The notes under the pieces are model-generated. The model was given only the letters and a program-made list of their open reading frames with translations, did no database searches and was not told the DNA's origin. Of a stretch of 64,000 nt of DNA, positions 20,634 to 30,759 are shown piece by piece. Position 1 is the stretch's first letter, and each line of letters opens with the position of its first letter. The position numbers and the translations under genes are program-made. The DNA is from Nelumbo lutea (lineage: Eukaryota > Streptophyta > Magnoliopsida > Proteales > Nelumbonaceae), in contig JAKGHH010000002.1 in assembly GCA_022828595.1 (NCBI GenBank), positions 106,947,254-107,011,253 on the forward strand. The letters are read 5' to 3'.

Positions 20634-21624
20634 TTGTTATATGTTGATGACATGCTAGTTGCAGGTACTGATAAAGGAAGTTTCTCAACACTGAAAGTTC
20701 GTTTAGCTAGGGAGTTTGACATGAAGGATCTGGGGGTGGTTAATCAGATTCTTGGGATGACGGTATATAGGGACAGAAAGAACAGGAAAGTCTGGATAAC
20801 TCAAAAGAGTTATGTTCAAAGGGTCTTGCGGCGCTTCAACATGCAAGATTCTAAACCAATCAGTATCCCATTTTCTGTTGGTTGCAAGTTGTCTTCGGAA
20901 CAATCACCTAGCACTGAAGCTGAGAAGACAGAGATGTCCCACATATCATATTTATCAGCAGTAGGGAGCCATATGTTTGCTATGGTGTGCACCAGACCAG
21001 ACATTGCACAAGCAGTGGGAGCAGTCAGTAAGTTTATGGCAAATCCAGGAAGAGATCATTGGACTGCGGTGAAGAGAGTCCTTCAGTATTTGAAAGGTAC
21101 TTCTGAAATCTCTATTTGTTATAGTGGCCAAAGCTTAAAACTAGTTGGTTATGTGGATGTAGACTATGCAGGAGATCGCGATAATAAAAAATCAACTACT
21201 GGTTATGTGTTTTCTTTAGCTAATGGTGTAGTGAGTTGGGCATCAAAATTACAATCTGTAGTAGCTTTATCTACAACAGAAGCAGAATATATGTCAACTA
21301 CACAAGCATGCAAAGAAAGTATTTGGCTAAAGAGTTTGCTTGAATAATTCCACATCAAGAAAGAAGTGGTGACTATTCATTGTGACAGTCAAAGCGCATT
21401 ACACTTAGCAAGAAATCTTGTCTTTCATGCACGGACTAAACACATTGATGTACAATATCACTTTGTTCGTGAGGTAGTTGAAGATGGGCAGATCTCGTTA
21501 TAGAAGATCCACACTAACAACAATGTTGTCGATATATTGACAAAGTCGGTGATGAGAGAGAAGTTCATCTGGTGTAGAACTTCTCTGGGACTTGAAGCCA
21601 CATAGCAAGAGATGATCGGCAGCT
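20634..21624 (+). pseudogene. Copia-2 RT C-terminal half and RNase H, with stops
   Basis: Contains the catalytic YVDDMLVAGTD, FDMKDLGVVNQILGM and RNase H blocks (STTEAEYMSTTQACKESIWL). A stop falls at 21345, and the remaining RNase H end (HCDSQSALHLARN, RTKHIDVQYHFVRE) carries one more stop near 21501. Confidence 0.9.
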
Positions 21625-21672
21625 ATTCTCGAGCAAGTTTTTCACTATGAAAATTGTCTTCAAGTGGGAGAA

Positions 21673-22159
21673 TGTTGAAAAGTAAAAAAAAAAGTGGGTC
21701 AGTCGGTGGCTCACCGAATTTACAATCAGTGGCTCACCGAGCTGAGCCCACCATATTGAACAGTGGCACACCATTTTTGTTGTTTACTTAATGTTGAAGA
21801 AAATTATTAAAAAACCCCATTATACCCCTCAGCTCAAGTATAAATAGGGGTCCCCCTATGTATTTGAAAATATATTCCATTTCATTTTAGTGTAGTGTAT
21901 GTAGTGTGTTGAGAGGAGTATTGTGTTTGGGTGTATTGTGTCGGGTACGGGTGTGATTTCGGTGAGGTCATCTTTGTATTTTCTCCTGTTTATAGTAAGA
22001 AAATGAAGCTCAGAGCTACTGCCCGTGGACGTAAGCATTTTGGCCAAACCACGTAAATCTGGTGTTCTCTCTTTCTTTTTCTTTCTCTATTGCTATTTGC
22101 TTTTTATTTTCTTTCCGTGCACATACAAATTACATTATTTCCGCTGTACAATTCCAACA
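21673..22159 (+). repeat. Copia-2 3' LTR
   Basis: Matches the 5' LTR with scattered substitutions and small deletions, one of which removes part of the third palindromic U3 motif near 21760. TATA box at 21839-21846. Confidence 0.92.
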
Positions 22160-22611
22160 ACATGCAATAGAATAATCCAATACTTATCTACAATTTACCC
22201 TAAAATAAATCTCCATTAAAGAAAAATTCAAACATGTGGAATAAGCAAAGGAAGGGATCCATAATATTAATTTACTTGTATGCATGCAAAGTTTGAATAG
22301 TCCAATACTTCTAAACCACGAGTTCAATGTCTTTATTCATGACGAGCCGAGTATTAACTCTAGTCTTGCGATTCAGCTTGGATACTTAATCTAACCCAAT
22401 TAATTTGCTAGAAAGGCTTGACTTGAGCTGAATATATTAATTAATCATCCAACTAAAGATATATAAAAAAGTGGGTCAATATCTAAACAATTACAGAATA
22501 ATTAAGTATATATGGGAAAGTATACCGACAAGTTAAACGACGAATTAACCATTATTTTATCTCCCTTCATTAACCATATTGCACTCTAAACTATGATTAT
22601 ATTCTCTTTTT

Positions 22612-22863
22612 TCAAAGCTTAATTTGCGGAATTCCTTCAAATTTGAGATCGCCACTCTGAACTGTTAAGTGCAAAAACTTGTCCTTGTCAGGATTTGCAG
22701 GAGGTAGCCATGTGAAGCATGTGGGAATTGGAACACAACCATCCAACTGTAAGACTTGAGACCCGCCGGTAAATGTCATTGTTTTAAATGTAGAGACCAT
22801 CCCGGAAATTGACCAGAAAGCTCCCGGTGAATGGTTGGAAACCATCCTTTTGTTTGCAACTGT
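22612..22863 (-). CDS. Possible terminal exon of an unrecognised gene, copy B
   Basis: Partner of 9818-10084. It differs at two residues (Ala to Gly near the start, Glu to Lys in the DKDEF segment) and keeps the same stop. Family unknown. Retention of the frame may only reflect the youth of the duplication. Confidence 0.28.
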   Translation of the reverse strand, partial: TVANKRMVSNHSPGAFWSISGMVSTFKTMTFTGGSQVLQLDGCVPIPTCFTWLPPANPDKDKFLHLTVQSGDLKFEGIPQIKL

Positions 22864-23261
22864 GCAACAGGCCTGTGAGAATGCAAATCACAGTTGCAAC
22901 ATGTTTTAAATTCCATGTTTTTTATTTGATAGAAACAATTTATTTCTGAAACTCCCAATCATGACAACAAATTACACTGAAGAACTCCCCAAAAATGTCC
23001 AATGTGTTGAGTATTCAAGGCTATCATCATAGGACCCATCCAATGGTGGGTCCAGATCCTCTTTGTATTGACAAGTGCCAACAGGTAAATCTCTTCATTA
23101 TTGCTCTGATTAAGTGGGAACCCTCACTTCTAACCACTATTCTTAATAAATATTTAAACAACTCGAACCAGTCAGCTTAATTAAGAACACATTAATTTCT
23201 GCTTACGTGCAACGACGACGTAATACCAAAAAGCTAGATCAACCTCTTTCACGACTTCGTC

Positions 23262-23268
23262 TATAAAG
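23262..23268 (+). promoter_or_regulatory. Putative TATA box of lipoxygenase copy B, cut off by copia-3
   Basis: Identical to the TATAAAG at 10487 in unit A. Copia-3 begins at 23271, only two bases on. The box is now about 4.7 kb from the ATG at 28010. Confidence 0.6.
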
Positions 23269-23270
23269 GG

Positions 23271-23490
23271 TATTAGAAGACCAAACCGGTACCTTACAAA
23301 AGTTAGTTACGATTAGCCAAGATTAGTTACAAGCTTTCTTTTTTCTTCTTCCAAAAGTTAGTTAGGATTAGCCAAGATAGCTACAAGTTTTCTTTTTTCT
23401 TCTTCCTTTTTCTTTTTTTGTTGTATATAAACCCCTTCTGTATTATTCTTCAAATCAATAAAGAGCATTATCTCTCTGCAAATTCTAATA
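23271..23490 (+). repeat. Copia-3 5' LTR
   Basis: Contains an internal direct duplication of roughly 55-60 bp (units starting aaaagttagtta near 23298 and 23354), a T-rich tract and a TATA box (tatataa, 23424-23430). Confidence 0.9.
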
Positions 23491-24560
23491 TGGTATGAGA
23501 GCGTTCCTCAGCTTCTGCTATATCGTTTTCCGGTGTCGCCATTGTCACAGACGCGTTCAAGGATATTTGATTTTGTTTCTTAGAGCTTGTTGCTGTTCGG
23601 CACCAGCAGACTCCTCTTTTCTTTTCTTTCTCCTGCATGGCTCTCTATCATCTTGCTTGATTTTGATTCTTTCTTTGTTCAGTTTTGGCGCCTTATTGTG
23701 CCTGTTGTTCATTCTTTTGATTTTCTTGGTGCCTGATGTGCGATGTTTTCTTGAAATTTTATTTTTCCATGATTGACTATATACAATGTTGATATTCTTT
23801 ACAATAAGAAACAAAATGATGAATCCTCGAGAAATTAATGGTTTCTTGGAATTCTAGACATTAATTCACTTAATTTATATATATTTGAGTTAATTATAAT
23901 TGTTTCTGATATTGTGGTTCTTCCCGCGGTAATGCAAGTTCCGAATTACTATACTTTTTTTTCGTGCTCTATTTTGGAGTAAGCTATATTAAGAACTCCT
24001 TTGACTTTCTTTTTTTCCTGTATTTCTGAATGCAAGTGTATTTTTTGAGCACTTGTGCCTTTTTCTTTTGACAACCATTATTTATTAAGAGATCCTAATC
24101 TACTAAAAATTAATGTCTGGTATAACATTTTAAATTGGAGATAGTTGCAAAAAGTAAGATTCTGTTCCCGAAATTTCCTGGTTTTGCCACCATTACCTTT
24201 CGATGCGAAGAATATAGTTCTCTGCTTTCTTTTGGTTGGATTTCATGTTGTTTACGTACAACTTCACTTGAGAAGTATGTTTCATCTATATGGATCATAT
24301 TCTTGTTGATCTTGGGTGCGTAGCAGGTCCCTCTAGATCAAGATTCATTTGGACAATCTCGGCAAGGCTTTCTTGGCGTTGCTTGTTTTGATTATCGACA
24401 CCCCTTCGATCTTCCACTTGCATACATCGGTGGAAGCTCTTGGACAGAATTTTCTTTTCTCAGAAAATTTTCCTTTGGTCTTCTGCCTGCATACATCGAT
24501 TTCACAAAAATTAGTTCAATTTGATCAAGCTTTTCTACTAAAGTCAACATGGCAAACAAT
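23491..24560 (+). other. Copia-3 leader, non-coding
   Basis: No gag-like protein is seen. The frame at 23495-23776 is Cys/Leu-rich from T-rich DNA and is not a known domain. A short gag start (MANNKIPPIDDN) appears at 24549 and is joined almost at once to the protease region. Confidence 0.5.
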
Positions 24561-25566
24561 AAGATTCCTCCTATTGATGATAATAAGTCTCATCAAACAC
24601 ACTAGATTCTTGATAGTGGTGCCACTGATTATATAACCAATAGATTATCCAATTTTTCAATCTATGCACCTATCATAAATACACATGTAGTTTTACCCAA
24701 TTTTGTACTGTTATATTCTCTTGCAATTTTGTACTTCATAATGTTCTTTATATACCTCATTTTTCTTTCAATCTTATATCTACTAGCAAGCTTATTGATT
24801 CATATCCTTATTGTTTCATTTTTCAACACAATCTTTGTATCCTCTAGGATCATCAATGCTGGAAGATGATTGGACTAGCTAAAAAGGCTAATGGCCTCTA
24901 CAGGCTTGTCCTACCTTCTGTTTCTTGTAATTCTTCCATTACTTGTAATTCTGTTTCTATTCCCTTTTGTAATAAGCCTAATGCCATTGATATATGGCAT
25001 TTTAGGATGGGGCATTTGTCCAATACTCGATTGAAACTTTTGAAAGAATTGGATCATTCTATATCACTACCATCTTCATATTAATGCTCTATATGTCACT
25101 ATGCCAAACAAAGAAAGCTTTCATTCCCCATCAGTCAATCTATTTCTGCAAACTATTTTGATTTGATTCACATTGATACATGGGGTCCTTTTTCTGCTCC
25201 TTCATTTTATGGACATAAATATTCCTTGACAATAGTTGATGACAAGAGTAGATATACATGGATATACCTTATGAAAACTAAATCCGAATCTAGACAACAT
25301 ATTCAAAACGTTTGTTTTTTGATTGAAACTTAGTTTTCTACAAAAATAAAATGTATTAGATCTGATAATGCTTTAGAATTTAACATGCCTGATTTTTATG
25401 CTTCAAGAGGTATTGTTCATCAAACTACATGTGTATATACTCCTCAACAAAACTCTATTGTTGAGAGAAAACACCAACATATTTTGAATGTTGCCAGAGC
25501 TCTCAGGTTTCAATCACAACTTCCCCTTTCCTTCTGGTTTACTGTATTTCTCATGCAGTCTATCTA
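24549..25566 (+). pseudogene. Copia-3 gag start fused to protease, integrase, broken
   Basis: After about 18 gag residues a stop occurs, and the next frame gives ILDSGATDYITNR, the protease active site (DSGAT). The gag body and zinc knuckle are deleted. Integrase follows: IWHFRMGHLSNTRLKLL (24990), [41 protein letters not shown] and [17 protein letters not shown] (25440). Stops occur at about 25081 and 25332, and the frame ends at 25565. Confidence 0.88.
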
Positions 25567-25647
25567 ATAAATAGAACTCCTTCCCCAATCATTTCAAACA
25601 AAACTCCATTTCAGCTTCTTTATCATACTGCTCCTTCATTTGATCAT

Positions 25648-27804
25648 TTGAAAGTTTTTGGATGCCTTTGCTTTGCTTCTACGCTTGATACAGATAGAAG
25701 TAAGTTTGATACTAGAATTGATCCATGTGTATTTCTGGGCTATCCTTCTGCTACTAAAGGTTTTCGTTTGTATAATTTCAAAACTAAGAAGGTTATTGTC
25801 TCAAGAGATGTTCATTTCCATGAACACTCGTTTCCTTTTAATTCTAATTCTTTTTCAACAGATAATTCAGACTTTGTTCTACCCACAGAATATGCAGTTC
25901 CTTTAGCAGAACCCTCTCCACCTTCATTTACATCTTCACCTACTAACTTTCCCCACATCACAACTTTGCCTCTCATTAATCAATCACCACCACTTACCAC
26001 TTCAGGTAATACCACTATTGATTCACCCCCTTCTACTAATATTTCACCAGATCCCATACAATGTACACATCCTGAAACTTAACCTAGAAGATCATCTTGA
26101 CCTCATACACTTCCTTCATATCTTGACCAATATCACTGTCAAATACCAAATCCTAAAGCCAATTCTATTTTCAAAACCTCCAACCCTCACCCCATATCTT
26201 CTACCTATTCCACTCACAAATTATCTTCTTTTCATAGGATCTTTACTACTCAAATCTCTCAAACCAAAGATCCTAGAACCTATAATGAGGCTATAAAATC
26301 ACAATGCTGGAAGGATGCAATGGCACTTGAAATCAACACATTAGAGCAAAATAATACTTGGGTTTTAACCGATTTACCTACAGGAAAATGTCTTATAGGG
26401 TGCAAATGGGTTTTCAAAACCAAGTATCATGCAAATGGCAGCATTGAAAGATACAAGGCAAGATTAGTTGCCAAGGGCTATACTCAACAGAATGGCATTG
26501 ATTATCTTGATACTTTTTCTCCAGTTGCAAAAATAACAACTATTAGATCTTTACTTGCTATTGCAGCTATTAAAATTTGTCATTTGCATCAACTAGATAT
26601 TAACAATGTTTTTTTACATGGTGACTTGCATGAAGAAATTTACATGACCCTTCCCCTAGGTTTTGAAACATCTGATCCTTCAAAAGTGTGCAGATTAACT
26701 AAATCACTCTATGGTCTCAAGCAGGCAAGTAGACAATGGAATCAAAAACTCACTAATGGCTTGTTGTCTCAAGGATTCATTCAGGCAGTTTCTAATACTT
26801 CTCTGTTCACAAAATAAGCTGGTTCTTTTTTTTTAGCCTTGCTAATTTATGTTGATGATGTCATTTTGGCAAGTGACAACATTGATTTGATAAATGAAGT
26901 CAAAGAGTTCTTACATGATACCTTTAAAATTAAAGATCTCGGCCAACTCAAGTTCTTTCTTGGCTTAGAAGTTGCCAAATCCACGGCTGGCATCAATCTC
27001 AGCCAAAGGAAGTATGTGATTGATCTCTTGGAGGAAACAGGTTTTATAAACAGCAAGCCAGTAGCTACTCCTATAATTACCTCTCAAAGACATGATAAAG
27101 ATGTTGGTACTCCTTTACTAAATGTTACTTCCTATAAAAAATTGGTTGGCAAATTAATTTATTTATGTAACATAAGGCCAAACATTTGTTTTGCTGTCCA
27201 ACATCTTTCTCAATTTCTAGACTGCCCTACAGATCTTCATATGCAAGCCGCGCATAAAATTCTTCGATACTTAAAAGCTAGTCCTGGCCAATGTGTGTTC
27301 TTCTCTGCTTCATCATCTCTACAGTTGAAAGCCTTCTCAGATTCAGATTGGGCTTCATGCCCTAATACCAGGAGATCTATCACTGGCCACTGTGTTTTTT
27401 TGGGAGACAGTCTAATATCTTGGAAATCCAATAAGCAACAAACTGTTTCCAAATCTTCCTCTGAAGCTGAGTATCATGCCCTTGTTGCTGTTATATGTGA
27501 ACTTCAATGGCTTACTTATTTATTGAAAGACTTGCAGATTCCTCAAGTTGCCCCTGTTCTTGTGTTTTGTGACAATCGATCAGCTCTTCACATTACTCGT
27601 AATCCAGTTTTTCATGAGCGTACAAAACATATTGACATAGATTGCCACATTGTAAGGGAAAAATTGCAAGTTGGTCTGATTCACCTGATGCCAATAGCTT
27701 CTGAATACCAATTAGCTAACTGCTTCACTAAGCCCTTGCCACCTCACTCATTTAATAGTTCAGTCTACAAGCTGGGCATTCAAAATTTGTATGCTCCAGC
27801 TTGA
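25648..27804 (+). pseudogene. Copia-3 integrase C-terminus, RT and RNase H, broken
   Basis: 25648-26082: FGCLCFASTLDTDRSKFD and FLGYPSATKGFRLYN, then a Pro/Ser/Thr-rich linker. 26320-26817: RT with GCKWVFKTKYHANGSIERYK, FSPVAKITTIRSLL and KSLYGLKQASRQW, ending at a stop. 26839-27804: YVDDVILASDN, FKIKDLGQLKFFLGLEV, SKSSSEAEYHALVAV, HERTKHIDIDCHIVREKL and the terminal LGIQNLYAPA. The last frame is intact and long, so decay is moderate. Confidence 0.92.
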
Positions 27805-27811
27805 GGGGGGC

Positions 27812-27928
27812 TATTAGAAGACCAAACTGGTACCTTACAAAAGTTAGTTACGATTAGCCAAGATTAATTACAAGTTTTCTTTTCTTCAAATCAATAAAGA
27901 GCATTATCTCTCTCTACAAATTCTAATA
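27812..27928 (+). repeat. Copia-3 3' LTR, internally deleted
   Basis: Matches both ends of the 5' LTR but lacks about 100 bp in the middle, including the second duplication unit and the TATA box. Confidence 0.9.
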
Positions 27929-30445
27929 AAGGGAACCAACAACTTAGCTTTATGCACAATGGGAGGGAGCTCAAAGGAAAGGAGTCGTAATTAAAAAGCA
28001 AGAGAAGCCATGGCATCTTCTAGTCACATTGGAGCAGTAGTAGCAAATACCAAGGAGAAGTTTGTCACCGTTAAAGAAACAACTGGTTTGTTGTCCAACC
28101 TGGGTCTGGGCAAAGTGGCATTCACCATCAACTATTTTCTGGATGAAAATCTTCTTCTGGAGCTTGTGAGCGCGGAGCTCGATCCAAGTAAGTAATAACA
28201 AAAAATAAATGAGAATTATTTCTGCACCAAACCTTAGCATTCTGCTTTGGAGGTTTATGAGCCATAAATGCATTAGCTTCCCAAAACGAAAAAGCTAATT
28301 ACAGAAGTCAAAATATCATTTAAAATGGAAAGCTGAGTCAAGTCTATCAGATCTCACTAATCCAGTTTCCAGAAAAACTTTCTGGTTTCTGGGTTTCTGC
28401 ATTCGTAGTGTTTCCACCAGTTGTAGTAGTAAAGGGTGGCCTTAATTAGCTCACTGGTTTCTGGGTTTCAATCAAAGGGCATTAAGTTCTTGCTAACAGT
28501 TGTTTGTTTTGGTTATGTATTATGTTTTGATGATGAAGAGACGGTATTGGAGAAGAAAACAGTGAGAGGGCATGTAGACTGGGTAAGCCAAGATGGGGAG
28601 GATGTCAAGTACCAAGGCAAATTCGACGTTCCTACGAGTTTTGGCGATGTAGGAGCAGTTGTTGTGCAGAATGAATTTGGTAAAGAGATTTTCCTGAAGG
28701 ACGTTGTTCTTGGTGGCATTTCTCAGGCTCCTGTTCATATTGTCTGCAACTCTTGGATATGAAGGACCTTAGATGTAATGCAGCTGTGCATCGGAAAAAA
28801 CTTTCAAGTACGGAGATGTTTTCAATGAATGGTTGAAACTTAAAGGGCAATGGGCAATGAAGACAGTTTTTGAGGATCAAATCTGAAAAACAATTACTAT
28901 ACTACATCATTGTGATATTGCAAGTTGACCCGTTGAGCCCAGACTGGGTCAACTCATATACAAGCAATTTTTTTTTGTTAAGCTCAATTTGGAAGGAGTA
29001 CAAACACAAATATGCCCAGACGGCGTTTGTTAAGCTCAACTGTATATATTTGTATTTTTACTCCTTCCAAACTGAGCCTTAAAAATAATATAACAGGGTT
29101 GGGGTTAGAGTTTCTAGCCTCGGGATGGGCTTAGAGCTTGGAAAATGGGATCTGATCCAAGTCTAATTGAGATTGGTTTTGCCCATTATGGGATCGAGCC
29201 TCAAATTTGATGACAAAGAGCCCAAGACTTAAGGTTCGGCCTTGAATTAGCCATAAACTCCACCATATTAAAGGATGATCAAAGAATTCATTAGTCTTCC
29301 AGTTCAATGAGCCATTCAGCTGGTTTTAGTTTGATTTGGTTCACTGTTTGAACCGAACCATTAACTGACATGGTGTTTGGAAGTATGGGTGATTTTGGGG
29401 ACCAATTTTCAAGAAAAAATATCTGTGCTTCCAGGACCCATTTTTCACAAAAAAATACTTCTGCCATGTAGGCAGTGAGTAATACTATGCTGTTTGGTAA
29501 GGTGACTTTCATAACTGTTTTTCATACATGTGCTAACAGGTAAGCACCACATAGAATACACATCAATCAACCATTGAGATTCCAATTTTCGAGGCATGTC
29601 CGATTTTTTAATAATCGGCTGAACCAAAGAATGAAATACATGGGCATTTATTGAAATGCCTATTGAATCCAACGTGACACCATTTTTTTGAAAAACCGTC
29701 TCTGTTCCAAACATCCCCTGAATTGGTCCAGTCTTCGTAGGATGAATTGAAAAGGAGTGTTTAATCAGTTTTTCATATTCTCACATTTTTTCAAATTGTT
29801 AAACACTTTCTAATTTTGGTTCTTTTGTGTCATCCAGTCCTACTTGCCATCACAGACACCAAGTGGCTTGAAGACACTAAGACAGAAGGAACTCGAGAGC
29901 CTACGTGGCAATGGAAAGGGAGAACGAAAGACTTTCGACAGGATATACGATTATGACACGTATAATGATCTTGGGGATCCAGACAGGGACGATGACTTTG
30001 GCACGACCCATCCTAGGTGGCAAGAAGCATCCATATCCTAGGCGTTGCAGAACTGACCGTGAAAAGATCAAGAAAGGTATATGAATTATGGCTTTACCAT
30101 TCAACGTTACACGGTCCAATTCCATAGATCTTAAAACCCAAAATGGGCTCCAACCCAATATGGTCCACCAGTCCAGTCCAGCCTTATTTCTTTTCGACGC
30201 AAATCAATCAACTTATATAACAAATTTGTTGAGCTTATTTAGCCGAAAAGAAAGGTTTATTGGGCCTTCATTTTCAGGCTCTGAGAGACTGAGAAGACTG
30301 AGATGGGCCTTCATTTTCAGTTTCAGAGTTTTAGTATCTAGGACCAGCCAGGCACAATTGATTGTCCCATGGATTTGCCTACTCCAGGCTTAGTAGGAGT
30401 GATCATTTCTCCCTAATTCAAAAATTTTCTGGCTTCGGTAATTAA

Positions 30446-30759
30446 GGTTTTTAAAACCGAATAGTACAACAAACCGACCCTGGATGGCCCATTCTGACAA
30501 ATGATCAGACCGTTTTTAGGTTAAACGGTCTGATCATTTAAATTGAATGGATGGCCCATTCTGACAAAAAATGTAAAAAAATAAAAAGCAGTCAAAAATC
30601 ATTGTCCGAATCAATGGTTCAAACAATTCGATCGCCCGGATCAACGGTTTGTTGACCAAATCTATAGTTTTTGGCCAAAAAACGGTTCTGGGTGAAATGG
30701 AACCAGGTTTCTGCTTTTTCTGGTCTGACCATCCAGTCCGGTCCAGTTTTGAAAACATT
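30446..30759. mobile_element. hAT-type MITE (GGTTTTTAAAACC family), copy 1, in lipoxygenase intron 3
   Basis: Left aaggtttttaaaaccgaa, right ccggtccagttttgaaaac. The interior resembles the copies at 39016 and 61699. A clean target duplication is not visible. A further diverged relative may lie at 31510-31790. Confidence 0.6.

Larger units (their letters stand above)
17131..22159 (+). mobile_element. Copia-2: Ty1/copia LTR retrotransposon (TNT1-like), degenerate
   Basis: LTRs 17131-17631 (501 bp) and 21673-22159 (487 bp), starting TGTTGAAAAG and ending TTCCAACA, with target duplication ACATG (17126-17130 and 22160-22164). The empty site survives in unit A near 9343. Primer-binding site tggtatcagagcc is at 17634, purine tract aagtgggaga at 21662. 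The domain order is copia. At least five disruptions in pol make it inactive. Confidence 0.95.
22165..23270. other. Unit B sequence between copia-2 and copia-3 (lipoxygenase upstream region)
   Basis: Close match to 9348-10497 in unit A, with a few in/dels. It contains the second copy of the unrecognised minus-strand exon-like frame and ends with the lipoxygenase TATA box at 23262-23268. Confidence 0.8.
23271..27928 (+). mobile_element. Copia-3: Ty1/copia LTR retrotransposon lacking most of gag
   Basis: 5' LTR 23271-23490 (220 bp), 3' LTR 27812-27928 (117 bp, internally deleted), perfect 8-bp terminal inverted repeats TATTAGAA/TTCTAATA, and target duplication AAGGG (23266-23270 and 27929-27933). 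The empty site is intact in unit A at 10490-10497. Primer-binding site tggtatgagagc is at 23491, purine tract gagggggg before the 3' LTR. Pol is mostly readable but broken. Confidence 0.95.

Noticed and set aside
23495..23776. 93-residue Cys/Leu-rich ORF behind the copia-3 primer-binding site
   Set aside because: Comes from T-rich leader DNA; no domain, no gag similarity, and an opposite-strand ORF of equal length overlaps it.
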